A stretch of DNA of 64,000 nt from Lunatimonas salinarum (GTDB lineage Bacteria > Bacteroidota > Bacteroidia > Cytophagales > Cyclobacteriaceae), in contig NZ_JACVCV010000001.1 of NCBI RefSeq assembly GCF_017811155.1, forward strand, positions 372,001 through 436,000, given 5' to 3'. Below are positions 27,425 through 35,147 of the stretch, piece after piece. Below the pieces are notes generated by a model. That model did not search any database. It saw only the letters and a list, made by a program, of their open reading frames with translations, and was not told the origin of the DNA. The translations under genes were made by a program, and so were the position numbers. Every line of letters begins with the position of its first letter. Position 1 is the stretch's first letter.

Positions 27425-30400
27425 TATTTGTAACGGAGTTTGGCTACTTCAATACAATTTTCTGCAATCTTGTCCATGTCATTAAATATCAAGTCCACAC
27501 TGTATTTATCTCTCACTTCATCAATCAAATAATCGCCAATTTCGATTAGCAATTTTCCTGTGATATTGGTTTTGTACTGCCAGTCAACAATAGGTTTACC
27601 ATTGTCCAAAACGGCATCTTGAATTAAATTGTCAATTTGTAAAGCTGTTTGTATAGAGATTTCTCTTCGAATTACATCATCCTGAATTTTTTCTGAAAGA
27701 GCTTCAATTGTCAAGCCGTAAAATGCTTTGGCAACGTCTCTGTCTTTCAATTGCTCCGGAATATCCTGGTCGGTATGAGCCAATACATTGTTCATGATGT
27801 CCTGAACTCTGCGCAGGTATTGCGCTTCACTGATTCTCTTGGCCTCATAGTCGGCTATGGTTTCTTTTAGCATTTGCGAAAACTTTTTATAGAAAGCGGG
27901 ATCTTCATCCATTTTCTCGGTGATGTGTTTCGCTGTTCTACTGGCGATTTTATCTGCTTTGGCAGCCTTGCCTGTCGTATTTTCTACTTCTTGCCTAAAT
28001 TTCTCTTTGTCGAAAATATTTACCAGTTCCGTGATCGTGTCAATTTTCTCCGTGGTGATGTGTGTATCAATCAGCTTTTGGATTTGCCCTTCGTATTGTT
28101 TGTAGTCAATTTGATCACTGTATCGTTCGACAACTGCCAAACGCAATTTCAGAAACATGGCCAAATCTTCCTTGTATCGGTTGATCACCTTTTCCTCAAC
28201 CTCTTTATGGAACTGAATGGAAGACAAGGCTAGCTTCAAACCCTTAGCAAAGGCAGCAAGTTTATCATAAAATAAAACCCGTATTGCTTCATCTTTCAAT
28301 AATTGCTGATAGGCCTCAGCATCCCGCTTGTTGGCAATGGTTTTGAAAATATCCCAAAGTTCGGAATGCTTCTGGGGAAGCTTTTTGATTTCTTCAGAAA
28401 TATTGGTGAGTGTCCCCGCCAAATCTTCTTCATCAAAATCATCAAAGGAAGAATTTAGCTGCAAGGCATCATCCAGATTTTCAATTACACCATAGTAGTC
28501 AAGGATGTAGCCAAATTCTTTGTCAGGATAGATACGATTTACCCTTGCAATGGCTTGTAAAAGTTTATGTCCTTGCAGGTTTCTGGTAAGGTATAAAACG
28601 GTGTTTTTGGGTTCGTCAAAACCAGTAAGCAATTTATCAACTACAATGATAATTTCCGGATCTTTCTGATTTTTGAAACGGCTGATAATGTTCTTTTCAT
28701 AGCTTTTTGAATTGCCATGTTCGTCCATCATCTTTTTCCAAAACTGATTTTCCTTTTCGGTGGACTTTTCATACGCACTGTCTTCTCCTTCACGTTCGTC
28801 AATGGATGAAATCAATACTTCGCAGCTTATGATCCCAATTTCGTCGAGGAATTCTTTGTATTTGATAGCATTCACTTTTTTATCGCAAACCAGCTGACCT
28901 TTGAATGGCGTTGTTTCCTGCCAGTTGTCCCGAAAATGATAGCTAATGTCCCAGGCAATCATGCGCATTTTTTGCTCGGCTGAGTTCAAGTGATCATATC
29001 GTGCAAACTTCTTCTTAATGTCTGTTTTTTGGTATTCGGTTAATGGTTCTGCAACCATTCCAAAAAAAGTATCTATCGGACTTGCATTCACATCTTGCTT
29101 TGCCAATCTTCCTTCATACAAAAGCGGTACTACCGCATGGTCTTTTACGGCCTGGTCAACGGTGTAGGCGTCTATTACTCCACCAAATTTTGCTGCGGTA
29201 CTTTTGTCCTTCTTGAAAACCGGCGTTCCGGTCATGGCAATGAAACAGGCATTGGGCAATGTCTTTTGCATATCCACATTGAAAGTTCCGTGCTGTGTTC
29301 GGTGACCTTCATCTACTAAAACAAAAATGTCGTGACTATCTAAGGGCTTACTAATTTTCTTAACTGCCGCAACAAACTTATTGATGATGGTGGTTACCAC
29401 CGCATCGCTTTTGCTTTCCAGTAACTCTACCAACCGTTGCCCAGTAGTGGCGTTTTCTACAAACTTGCCACACTTTCTGAACGTACTGGTAATCTGATTA
29501 TCTAAATCGGTTCTATCAGTTACCAACACAATTTTTGGATTGCGAATGCTGGGCTCCAAAGCAATGGCTTGAGCCAGCATTACCATGGTTAACGATTTTC
29601 CACTTCCTTGGGTGTGCCATATTACGCCTCCCTTTCGCTTTCCGTTTGCTACATTTCGAATCCGCTGCATGGATTTCTTGATGGCGAAAAACTGCTGGTA
29701 TCTAGCAACTTTCTTTGTGCCGCTGTCGAAAAGAATAAAATTGAAAATAATGTCCATCAACCGGTCGGGACGGCACAAACTGTATAAATACGTATCTTGT
29801 TCTGTGGGAAGTATTGGTTCCTTTTCTAAAGCATCAAAATATTGTCTAACGTATTTGAAGCGGTCAGAAAATAGTTGCGCTTTCTCTTTCAAAAAAAGTG
29901 GCCGATTTTTCAGTTCTAGTAGTTTGTTTTTGTAGTTTCGTTCCTCATGCTCATCGCTGAATTTCTCCTGCCACTTTGCCCAAAACTTTTCTGGGGTAGC
30001 ATTGGTGGCATAAGCAGCTTCCTGTGTGGCAATGCTCAGTGTCAATTGTGAATACACATACAAATTACGGATGCCATCTTCCTGCTGATTACGCAAATGC
30101 TGGCTGATAGCCTGTTTCAAGGGCTCTTTCATATCAGGACGCTTACACTCAATGATGCAAAGGGGAATGCCGTTGACAAACAAGACCAAATCGGGGCGGT
30201 AATGCTCTTTGCTTGTGCTTCGCATCACGCTGAATTCTTCGCTTACATGAAATACATTGTTGCTGATGTTTTTCCAGTCAATGTACTGCAGCGTAAAACT
30301 CTTTTTGTCGCCATCTACACTTTGCTCCAATGCCTGACCCAAAGTCAGCAGGTTATAGGCTTTTTCACTGGCAGCAATGTAGCCTTCGTTCATGGGCAGG

Positions 30401-30651
30401 TTTTTCAATGCCTGAATACCACGTTCGATATTCTCATCCGTAAAAATGCTGGTTTTGCTGGCACTTACCCGTATGCTGTTGATTTCTTTCAACTGCTTCC
30501 TCAGCACTTCTTCCAACAAGACATTCGTCGTTTTTCCACCCCTAAGCCGGTCAGTTTCTGCTGGACTCAAATAGGTATAGCCCAAATTCACCAGCATCTC
30601 CAATGCGGGTATCTGGCTGATATGGTCTTCTTTAAGGCTTGGTGTGTCCAT
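27424..30651 (-). CDS. hsdR: Type I restriction endonuclease subunit R
   Basis: A 1075-residue HsdR. The N-terminal nuclease domain shows 'RPDLVLFVNGIPLCIIECKRPD' (PD-(D/E)xK site near residues 155-172), the translocase has Walker A 'TQGSGKS' (about residue 345), 'LVDEGHRTQHG' motif II (about 445) and 'LLTGFDEPKNTVLYL' with 'QAIARVNR' (motif VI). It appears intact. Cutting requires the HsdM2S complex, and neither hsdM nor hsdS is in the window; the gene before it on this strand is a truncated Fic protein. I chose the ATG at 30651 (protein begins MDTPSLKEDHISQIPALE), because the family begins so; the frame is open to 30702. Stop overlaps the next gene. Confidence 0.92.
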   Translation of the reverse strand: MDTPSLKEDHISQIPALEMLVNLGYTYLSPAETDRLRGGKTTNVLLEEVLRKQLKEINSIRVSASKTSIFTDENIERGIQALKNLPMNEGYIAASEKAYNLLTLGQALEQSVDGDKKSFTLQYIDWKNISNNVFHVSEEFSVMRSTSKEHYRPDLVLFVNGIPLCIIECKRPDMKEPLKQAISQHLRNQQEDGIRNLYVYSQLTLSIATQEAAYATNATPEKFWAKWQEKFSDEHEERNYKNKLLELKNRPLFLKEKAQLFSDRFKYVRQYFDALEKEPILPTEQDTYLYSLCRPDRLMDIIFNFILFDSGTKKVARYQQFFAIKKSMQRIRNVANGKRKGGVIWHTQGSGKSLTMVMLAQAIALEPSIRNPKIVLVTDRTDLDNQITSTFRKCGKFVENATTGQRLVELLESKSDAVVTTIINKFVAAVKKISKPLDSHDIFVLVDEGHRTQHGTFNVDMQKTLPNACFIAMTGTPVFKKDKSTAAKFGGVIDAYTVDQAVKDHAVVPLLYEGRLAKQDVNASPIDTFFGMVAEPLTEYQKTDIKKKFARYDHLNSAEQKMRMIAWDISYHFRDNWQETTPFKGQLVCDKKVNAIKYKEFLDEIGIISCEVLISSIDEREGEDSAYEKSTEKENQFWKKMMDEHGNSKSYEKNIISRFKNQKDPEIIIVVDKLLTGFDEPKNTVLYLTRNLQGHKLLQAIARVNRIYPDKEFGYILDYYGVIENLDDALQLNSSFDDFDEEDLAGTLTNISEEIKKLPQKHSELWDIFKTIANKRDAEAYQQLLKDEAIRVLFYDKLAAFAKGLKLALSSIQFHKEVEEKVINRYKEDLAMFLKLRLAVVERYSDQIDYKQYEGQIQKLIDTHITTEKIDTITELVNIFDKEKFRQEVENTTGKAAKADKIASRTAKHITEKMDEDPAFYKKFSQMLKETIADYEAKRISEAQYLRRVQDIMNNVLAHTDQDIPEQLKDRDVAKAFYGLTIEALSEKIQDDVIRREISIQTALQIDNLIQDAVLDNGKPIVDWQYKTNITGKLLIEIGDYLIDEVRDKYSVDLIFNDMDKIAENCIEVAKLRYK

Positions 30652-30737
30652 AACTTGTAATTCATTTGTGTCATGTGTAGAAAAGTACGGTTTTCTATAC
30701 ATGATGCTTTTCTCCTGTGTATTTTTTACCAGTTTCC

Positions 30738-30864
30738 TTTACATGAACCAGTTTTTCCCAAGGATGTCCTGTTCTATTTTGGTTTTGTAGAACTTATACT
30801 TAGAATTAAAATTCTTTACATGTCGCCTTTGTCATGTAAAGAAAATGGCACTTTTCTTTACATG
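30738..30864. promoter_or_regulatory. Cluster of four TTTACATG boxes upstream of hsdR
   Basis: The octamer TTTACATG occurs at 30738-30745, 30815-30822 and 30857-30864, and inverted (CATGTAAA) at 30833-30840. The copies at 30812-30822 and 30833-30843 form a perfect 11-base inverted repeat with a 10-base spacer. The cluster fills the 250-base gap between the Fic gene and hsdR, on the upstream side of hsdR, and has the look of an operator array. Confidence 0.5.
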
Positions 30865-30901
30865 TTCTGGATAATATGCCAAGATTTTACCTGTTTTCTT
30901 A

Positions 30902-31546
30902 TCATGTTCCTGTTTTTGAATTCACATTAGCCAGCAATTCCAATAGTTCATGGTTGACATAGTAATTGTCTTTCCCTAGCTTATGCTTGTGTACAATATT
31001 GATAGCCATTAATTCATCCAGATATCGGGTTGCTGTTGGTCTGCTAACCGCTAGATCAGCCATCACAAACTCAATTTTCGTGTAAGGATGTCGGAATAGA
31101 TTGTTCAACAAATCCTGACTGTATATTTTGGGTAATTCTCTTCTTAGTTTGTGCTTGTGCTTTTGCATGATGGCCTTAATGCCGTCTATTAGCTTGATGG
31201 TTTGCAAAGAAGTCTGCTCAACACCTTCAAGTATATACAGCACCCATGCTTCCCAGGTATTTTCCGTTCTAACTTTTTGTAATAAGCGGTAATAGTCGCT
31301 TTTATTTTGATTGATGTAACGGCTCAAATACAGAATGGGTAAATTCAATAAGCCCTCTTTTACCAAATATAGAATGTTGATAATCCTGCCAGTTCTTCCG
31401 TTTCCATCATAGAAGGGGTGAATGCTTTCAAACTGATGATGAATAACCGCCATTTTTACCAAGGGATCCCAATCGCTCAGATTTATAATACTTATTAAGA
31501 GCCTATAATTACCAACCCGCTTTTCTCCAATTTTACTACGGTTCAT
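30902..31546 (-). pseudogene. Fic-domain protein lacking its N-terminal half
   Basis: 214 residues. The Fic motif 'HPFYDGNGRTGR' is complete at residues 43-54, followed by the usual helices ('LYLSRYINQNKSDYYRLLQ') and a C-terminal winged-helix segment ('VMADLAVSRPTATRYLDEL'). Relatives in type I restriction loci are about 360-380 residues; here roughly 150 residues before the Fic core are missing, including any inhibitory helix, and the first 20 or so residues do not look like the family. It starts 11 bases inside the end of the upstream gene, as expected for a deletion joint. It may be a dead fragment or an unrestrained AMP transferase; I favour the former. Confidence 0.75.
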
Positions 31547-32123
31547 TAAACCTATTCTTAATTCGATTCTCTATCGCACTCGGCTGTCGCTTAAATACCT
31601 TGCTCAGCTCCATGGGATCCTGAATCTCAGCGTAAACCTTCTTCAGCCGCTCTTCTTCCTTCGGACTCCAATACTCATAAGCCCGGGGATAATTCTTGCG
31701 GGTCTCTAACTCTACCACACCAAAACCCAAAGTATCCCGCTTGGGTAGCTGATCCACTTCCTTTACGATCGCTTCCAAGTCAAGGGTTTTCCTTTGGATT
31801 GCCTGAGCTAGGGGAACTAGTTTTCTTCCTGTAGGTACTTTTCCCGGAGTAGATTCAAAAAACCAATTCACCTGAGTTCCCCTCGTTTCTTCAAAGCGGC
31901 ACTGAGGAATCAGGTAAAGCTGATTCTCCTTGCACAAGCGGTGCAGAAATTCCCGAAACTTGACCCCCTGATGCCGGTCCCGCTCAATCAGCCCCTGCCT
32001 TGCCAAGATCTCATAAACCTCATTCGAACGCAAAGGCCCCACCATCCGCTCCCGATCAAAATATTCTTGAAGGGCTTGGGAAATGCGAAGGGCAAGGGTG
32101 GTATCGGCGGTGGAGATGGTCAT
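31536..32123 (-). CDS. Hypothetical protein with C-terminal Myb/HTH-like module
   Basis: A 195-residue protein that I do not recognise as a named family. The N-terminal part (residues 1-100) is helical with 'GPLRSNEVYEILARQGLIERDRHQGVKFREFLHRL', which could be a winged-helix-like DNA-binding domain. The C-terminal end 'EYWSPKEEERLKKVYAEIQDPMELSKVFKRQPSAIENRIKN' (about residues 150-192) is the short W-x-E-E-x-x-L helix-turn-helix often found at the C-terminus of DNA helicases and nucleases. Its position at the head of the restriction remnant suggests a DNA-related role. The end overlaps the truncated Fic start, so this stop may be near a deletion joint. Confidence 0.6.
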   Translation of the reverse strand: MTISTADTTLALRISQALQEYFDRERMVGPLRSNEVYEILARQGLIERDRHQGVKFREFLHRLCKENQLYLIPQCRFEETRGTQVNWFFESTPGKVPTGRKLVPLAQAIQRKTLDLEAIVKEVDQLPKRDTLGFGVVELETRKNYPRAYEYWSPKEEERLKKVYAEIQDPMELSKVFKRQPSAIENRIKNRFNEP

Positions 32124-32212
32124 TTTATTTTCTTATAATGAAATTGGAATTACTTGCCTCAGTTCGCTTAGATTTATTTTACCTATGGTATAGGCTTTTA
32201 GTATGATCTTTG

Positions 32213-32370
32213 TACTTTTGAATCATTATCAAGATTTACAGCGTTCTACGCTAGAACATTCTATATAAACCGATCAATCTTCCAATCGGTAAAGATAAGT
32301 CGACTCGGTTTGGGCCGCTAGCCCAGATCGGGCCGCAACAAAGTCCTCGGTTCTTGAACCGAGGCTTTTT
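32213..32370 (+). ncRNA. Candidate structured small RNA (or tail of a lost gene) ending in a strong terminator
   Basis: A plus-strand segment of about 150 bases in a gap between two minus-strand genes. TACTTTTG at 32213-32220 fits the Bacteroidota -7 element TAnnTTTG, though no clear -33 TTTG is seen. After it come four stem-loops: 32243-32257 (6 bp, 3-base loop), 32269-32290 (6 bp), 32311-32325 (5 bp) and the terminator at 32345-32364. The heptamers GGGCCGC (32312, 32330) and CTCGGTT (32304, 32346) are each present twice. No family is recognised. It could also be the 3' remnant of a gene removed by the same events that eroded the neighbours. Confidence 0.35.
32345..32370 (+). terminator. Strong intrinsic terminator without an upstream gene
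   Basis: Perfect 9-base-pair stem (CCTCGGTTC / GAACCGAGG) with a TT loop, followed by CTTTTTATTTTCT on the plus strand. No plus-strand coding gene lies upstream within kilobases; the minus-strand DUF3800 remnant ends at 32369, inside the T-run. Confidence 0.85.
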
Positions 32371-32695
32371 ATTTTCTAACAATTCCAAATTCATCAGATC
32401 TACTGGCTTGCTTTAACAGAATAGGTTCTAACTTTTCGAATAGATGTTCAATTCCAAATTTTTTCAAACTTCCCTTTGGATATTCTTTGCGGTAAAGAAG
32501 GTGAGCAACCAAATCCACCGATTGAAGAAAATAGGAATGATACGAGGATCTCGAAAAGGTGTCTTCGATAACATTATCAATTGGGGCATTATAGGGTTCG
32601 GAAAAATGAGACGGCGTAGGATTATAAATTCTCATTTTACGCTGCAAAGCCATCAGTTTTAGACTATCCGTAACCTCTAAATTAGGTAACATCAC
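32369..32695 (-). pseudogene. C-terminal remnant of a DUF3800 protein
   Basis: 108 residues that match the end of DUF3800 proteins: 'QRKMRIYNPTPSHFSEPYNAPIDNVIEDTFSRSSYHSYFLQSVDLVAHLLYRKEYP' type core and 'LEPILLKQASRSDEFGIVRK' as the natural C-terminus. The family is about 230-260 residues with an N-terminal F-x-D-E-S-G acidic motif, which is absent here, and the 89 bases upstream of the first ATG do not encode it. DUF3800 proteins occur in defence and mobile regions, in keeping with the eroded restriction locus next to it. Confidence 0.75.
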
Positions 32696-32784
32696 CCTTA
32701 AAATGACACTTCCGCTGATAAATTACCTGTAGAATCTTCGGATAGGCTTTCCGGCCTGGGTTTACGTTTAATGAAGTCGATCTA

Positions 32785-34029
32785 TTAAAAAAACCCTTTC
32801 AAGCTGTCAAGCGTAATACCAAAAATCTCCCCGAGGAGACTATCCATTTGCTCAGCAGGACCCTCAAAGTGATAGGTGCGGTGAACATGTTCCAACCGCC
32901 CCCCGGGCGAAAGGAATGCCGCAGGGGACACCGTTTCCAACTCATAGAATGGCCCCATCTGTGTGCCGTCCTCTAATGGTCCATCGTTATAGGAATTAAT
33001 CGCATCGCCAGCATATGGAAAATCCTGCGGACCCCACACTTGATTCAAATAAGGCAGATCCTCCATTGGCTTATTGTAGGTGACCACAGTCAATACATTA
33101 TTTTCCACATCAAAACTTCCCAGCAGGGATTTGGCCCTCTTTGGCGACAGCCCCAATTTGCTTCGATATTTTCCGTCTCCCCGAAAAACCAACAGACCAT
33201 CAGCGGCACGAATCCGGTCATCCGGAATTTCTCCGAAATAGTCCGTGGTTGCGATGTCTCCAAGCTCATCCTCAGACCCGTCGACGTATGGAACTAATAC
33301 CAGCAAATTATCTGAGGGATTAAACATCCCCAAAACCCACAAGCAAAGGGCGCCCTTTTCCTCCTCCCATGGTGACAGACCCGTATTCGTCACTCCGTTC
33401 ACCGATTCGAATCCTACCCACGAAACCGATCCGGGAAGTGAAATGCCCAAATCCTCCTGCATGCTTTCTGTGGCAACCAAGCTGACTGTTCGGTCCAGCT
33501 TCGCTCTAAACGTTGTTCCCGAGTAGTTTTCTAATTCCAAACTTTTAGTCATAACCACACTTTTTTCGGTGGATTCAACCAAGTCCCAAGCCTCACTATC
33601 GATGCCTGCCGGTGTCTGCCAGTTTTCAAAGACCATCTCAGATCCCGGTGGAAAATAGATGGAAAAAGGGCCTCCCTCCGGACCAAGCCACAGTCTGTCC
33701 TCTCCCCCATAAGCATTGATATGAGCTGCAACAGTTCCTGATCCAATGGCGTCGTAGTTCATCCATCCGTAACTGGTGCCCGATAGGCCCTTTGCAGTGC
33801 TGGTAAAAACCTTCCCTTGAAACCGCGGAGAAAGCAGGATCTGGGAGCCTCCATCCGCCAAGACAATAAAACTCTCATCAACGCCAGCCAAAAAATCTAC
33901 ATCGTAGCCAAAACTTCCTTCCGCATAGGGTTGGATTTCTTCCTCCTGAATATCTCCTTTCTGGCAGGAGCAAAAGCAAAGGAACACAATGGGAAAAAAC
34001 AGGATTCTCGCCAAATTCATACGTATCAT
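32785..34029 (-). CDS. DUF6786 lipoprotein
   Basis: A 414-residue protein with a lipoprotein signal ending 'FLCFCSC' (Cys about residue 22). The DUF6786 pattern is clear: 'SFGYDVDFL', 'LSPRFQGKVFTSTA', 'HINAYGGEDRLWLGPEGGPFSIYFPPG' and 'FENWQTPAGIDSEAWDLV' in the first half. The fold may be of the galactose mutarotase type, which is inference. I use the ATG at 34029; a second ATG at 34020 is equally possible, and the frame is open to 34173 without family-like sequence. Function unknown; commonly near polysaccharide genes in Bacteroidota. Confidence 0.82.
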   Translation of the reverse strand: MIRMNLARILFFPIVFLCFCSCQKGDIQEEEIQPYAEGSFGYDVDFLAGVDESFIVLADGGSQILLSPRFQGKVFTSTAKGLSGTSYGWMNYDAIGSGTVAAHINAYGGEDRLWLGPEGGPFSIYFPPGSEMVFENWQTPAGIDSEAWDLVESTEKSVVMTKSLELENYSGTTFRAKLDRTVSLVATESMQEDLGISLPGSVSWVGFESVNGVTNTGLSPWEEEKGALCLWVLGMFNPSDNLLVLVPYVDGSEDELGDIATTDYFGEIPDDRIRAADGLLVFRGDGKYRSKLGLSPKRAKSLLGSFDVENNVLTVVTYNKPMEDLPYLNQVWGPQDFPYAGDAINSYNDGPLEDGTQMGPFYELETVSPAAFLSPGGRLEHVHRTYHFEGPAEQMDSLLGEIFGITLDSLKGFF

Positions 34030-34330
34030 GGTTTTATAAGTAAAAATAGTCAATTTTGAGTAACACCAGGGACAAAAGCGTACAAAGGTTGCTGTAGAAA
34101 CATAAAATCGGCAAATCAACAACCCATCGACAAAATGCGCCACACTGGTTCCGTCCATGAAAAACGCACCCAAAAGTGTCCTTTAAAATAAAACCGTTCG
34201 GATGGGATACCTCCATGGGTGAAACCATCGATCCAAATTTAATTGCTCTGTGACAACACGCTATCCGTATTTGAAATCCTGCCAAAAAAAGTTAGACTTG
34301 ACAAAATTATTCAAAGCAAAATTGATCAAA
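34030..34330. other. Divergent intergenic region before the HTH-nucleotidyltransferase gene
   Basis: A 301-base region between divergent genes. I see no clear promoter element, palindrome or terminator in it. The open frames that enter it (minus to 34173, plus from 34250) are extensions of the flanking genes without family-like residues. Confidence 0.4.
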
Positions 34331-34945
34331 ATGGACAGCTTCGGCGAAACGATAAGAAAACTTCGGGTCGATATGGAATTGCCCCTGCGTACCGTTGCCG
34401 CATACCTCGATATTGACCAGGCGATTTTGAGCAAAATTGAACGAGGGCATCGGAAGGCGAGCCGTGAACAGGTGATAAAACTTGCCGAGTATTTCAAGAT
34501 TAAAGAAACGGAATTGCTTGTTTCCTGGCTGTCTGACAAGCTGATGCATGAAGTGGCGAATGAAGAGGTGGCTTTGCAAGCGTTGCAAGTGGCAGAGGAA
34601 AAGGTAGGTTATCAAACATTATCAAAAGACACGATAAACACACTGATATCAAACATAAAAGGCATACTCGAAAGTGATGGCAGGGTAGCTTCTGCTTGGC
34701 TTTTTGGTTCAATGGCAGGGTTAGATGCCAAATCAACGAGTGATGTTGATATAATAATTGAATTCAACGAGAGAAAAAGGTATTCAATGTTTGATCTTTT
34801 GGATATTGCTTATCTCATAGAAACCAAGATTAACAGGAAAGTGGACATCACAGAAAAAGGGCAATTGAAAACTTTTGCGCTTGAAACTGCAAACAAAAAT
34901 TTGAAAAAAATCTATGGACAAGCCCACACCAAGAGAAAGGGCTGA
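34331..34945 (+). CDS. HTH (XRE) - minimal nucleotidyltransferase fusion, MNT-type antitoxin
   Basis: A 204-residue fusion. Residues 1-65 are an XRE helix-turn-helix ('IRKLRVDMELPLRTVAAYLDIDQAILSKIERG'). Residues 98-204 are a minimal nucleotidyltransferase with the exact GSx10DxD pattern ('GSMAGLDAKSTSDVDI', about residues 127-142). MNT proteins pair with HEPN/HepT toxins and neutralise them by AMPylation; the HTH presumably allows autoregulation. The next gene is a hepT start that overlaps the end by 32 bases, but is truncated. Start chosen at 34331, where the HTH begins. Confidence 0.85.
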   Translation: MDSFGETIRKLRVDMELPLRTVAAYLDIDQAILSKIERGHRKASREQVIKLAEYFKIKETELLVSWLSDKLMHEVANEEVALQALQVAEEKVGYQTLSKDTINTLISNIKGILESDGRVASAWLFGSMAGLDAKSTSDVDIIIEFNERKRYSMFDLLDIAYLIETKINRKVDITEKGQLKTFALETANKNLKKIYGQAHTKRKG

Positions 34946-35147
34946 ACATGTCCTTGAAGCAATTGAATTAATCAAGGAATATGTTGATGGTGTGGACGAA
35001 AACACCTCTTTGGAAGACCTAAAAATTCAAAGTGCCGTTCAGTATCAGTTTTTAATTATAGGTGAAGCTAGCCGTCATACAGATGACCGCATTTTAAATA
35101 AATACGAATATGACAACCCAATACTATACGCTAGAAGATTTCCGTAA
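34914..35147 (+). pseudogene. HepT-like (HEPN/DUF86) toxin, C-terminally truncated
   Basis: 77 residues. Residues 1-65 match HepT ('RAEHVLEAIELIKEYV', 'AVQYQFLIIGEASRHTDDRILNKY'). Complete HepT proteins have 110-140 residues and carry the RNase/AMPylation-target motif R-x4-6-H-x-Y after this point, which is missing. The last 12 codons are read from the 5' end of the amidohydrolase gene in another frame (that gene's ATG is at 35110), so the truncation is at the junction of the two genes. The toxin activity should be lost while the antitoxin remains. Confidence 0.75.

Noticed and set aside
32221-32370. tRNA or tmRNA in the structured segment
   Set aside because: No acceptor stem, anticodon arm or T-loop consensus can be formed, so neither fits.
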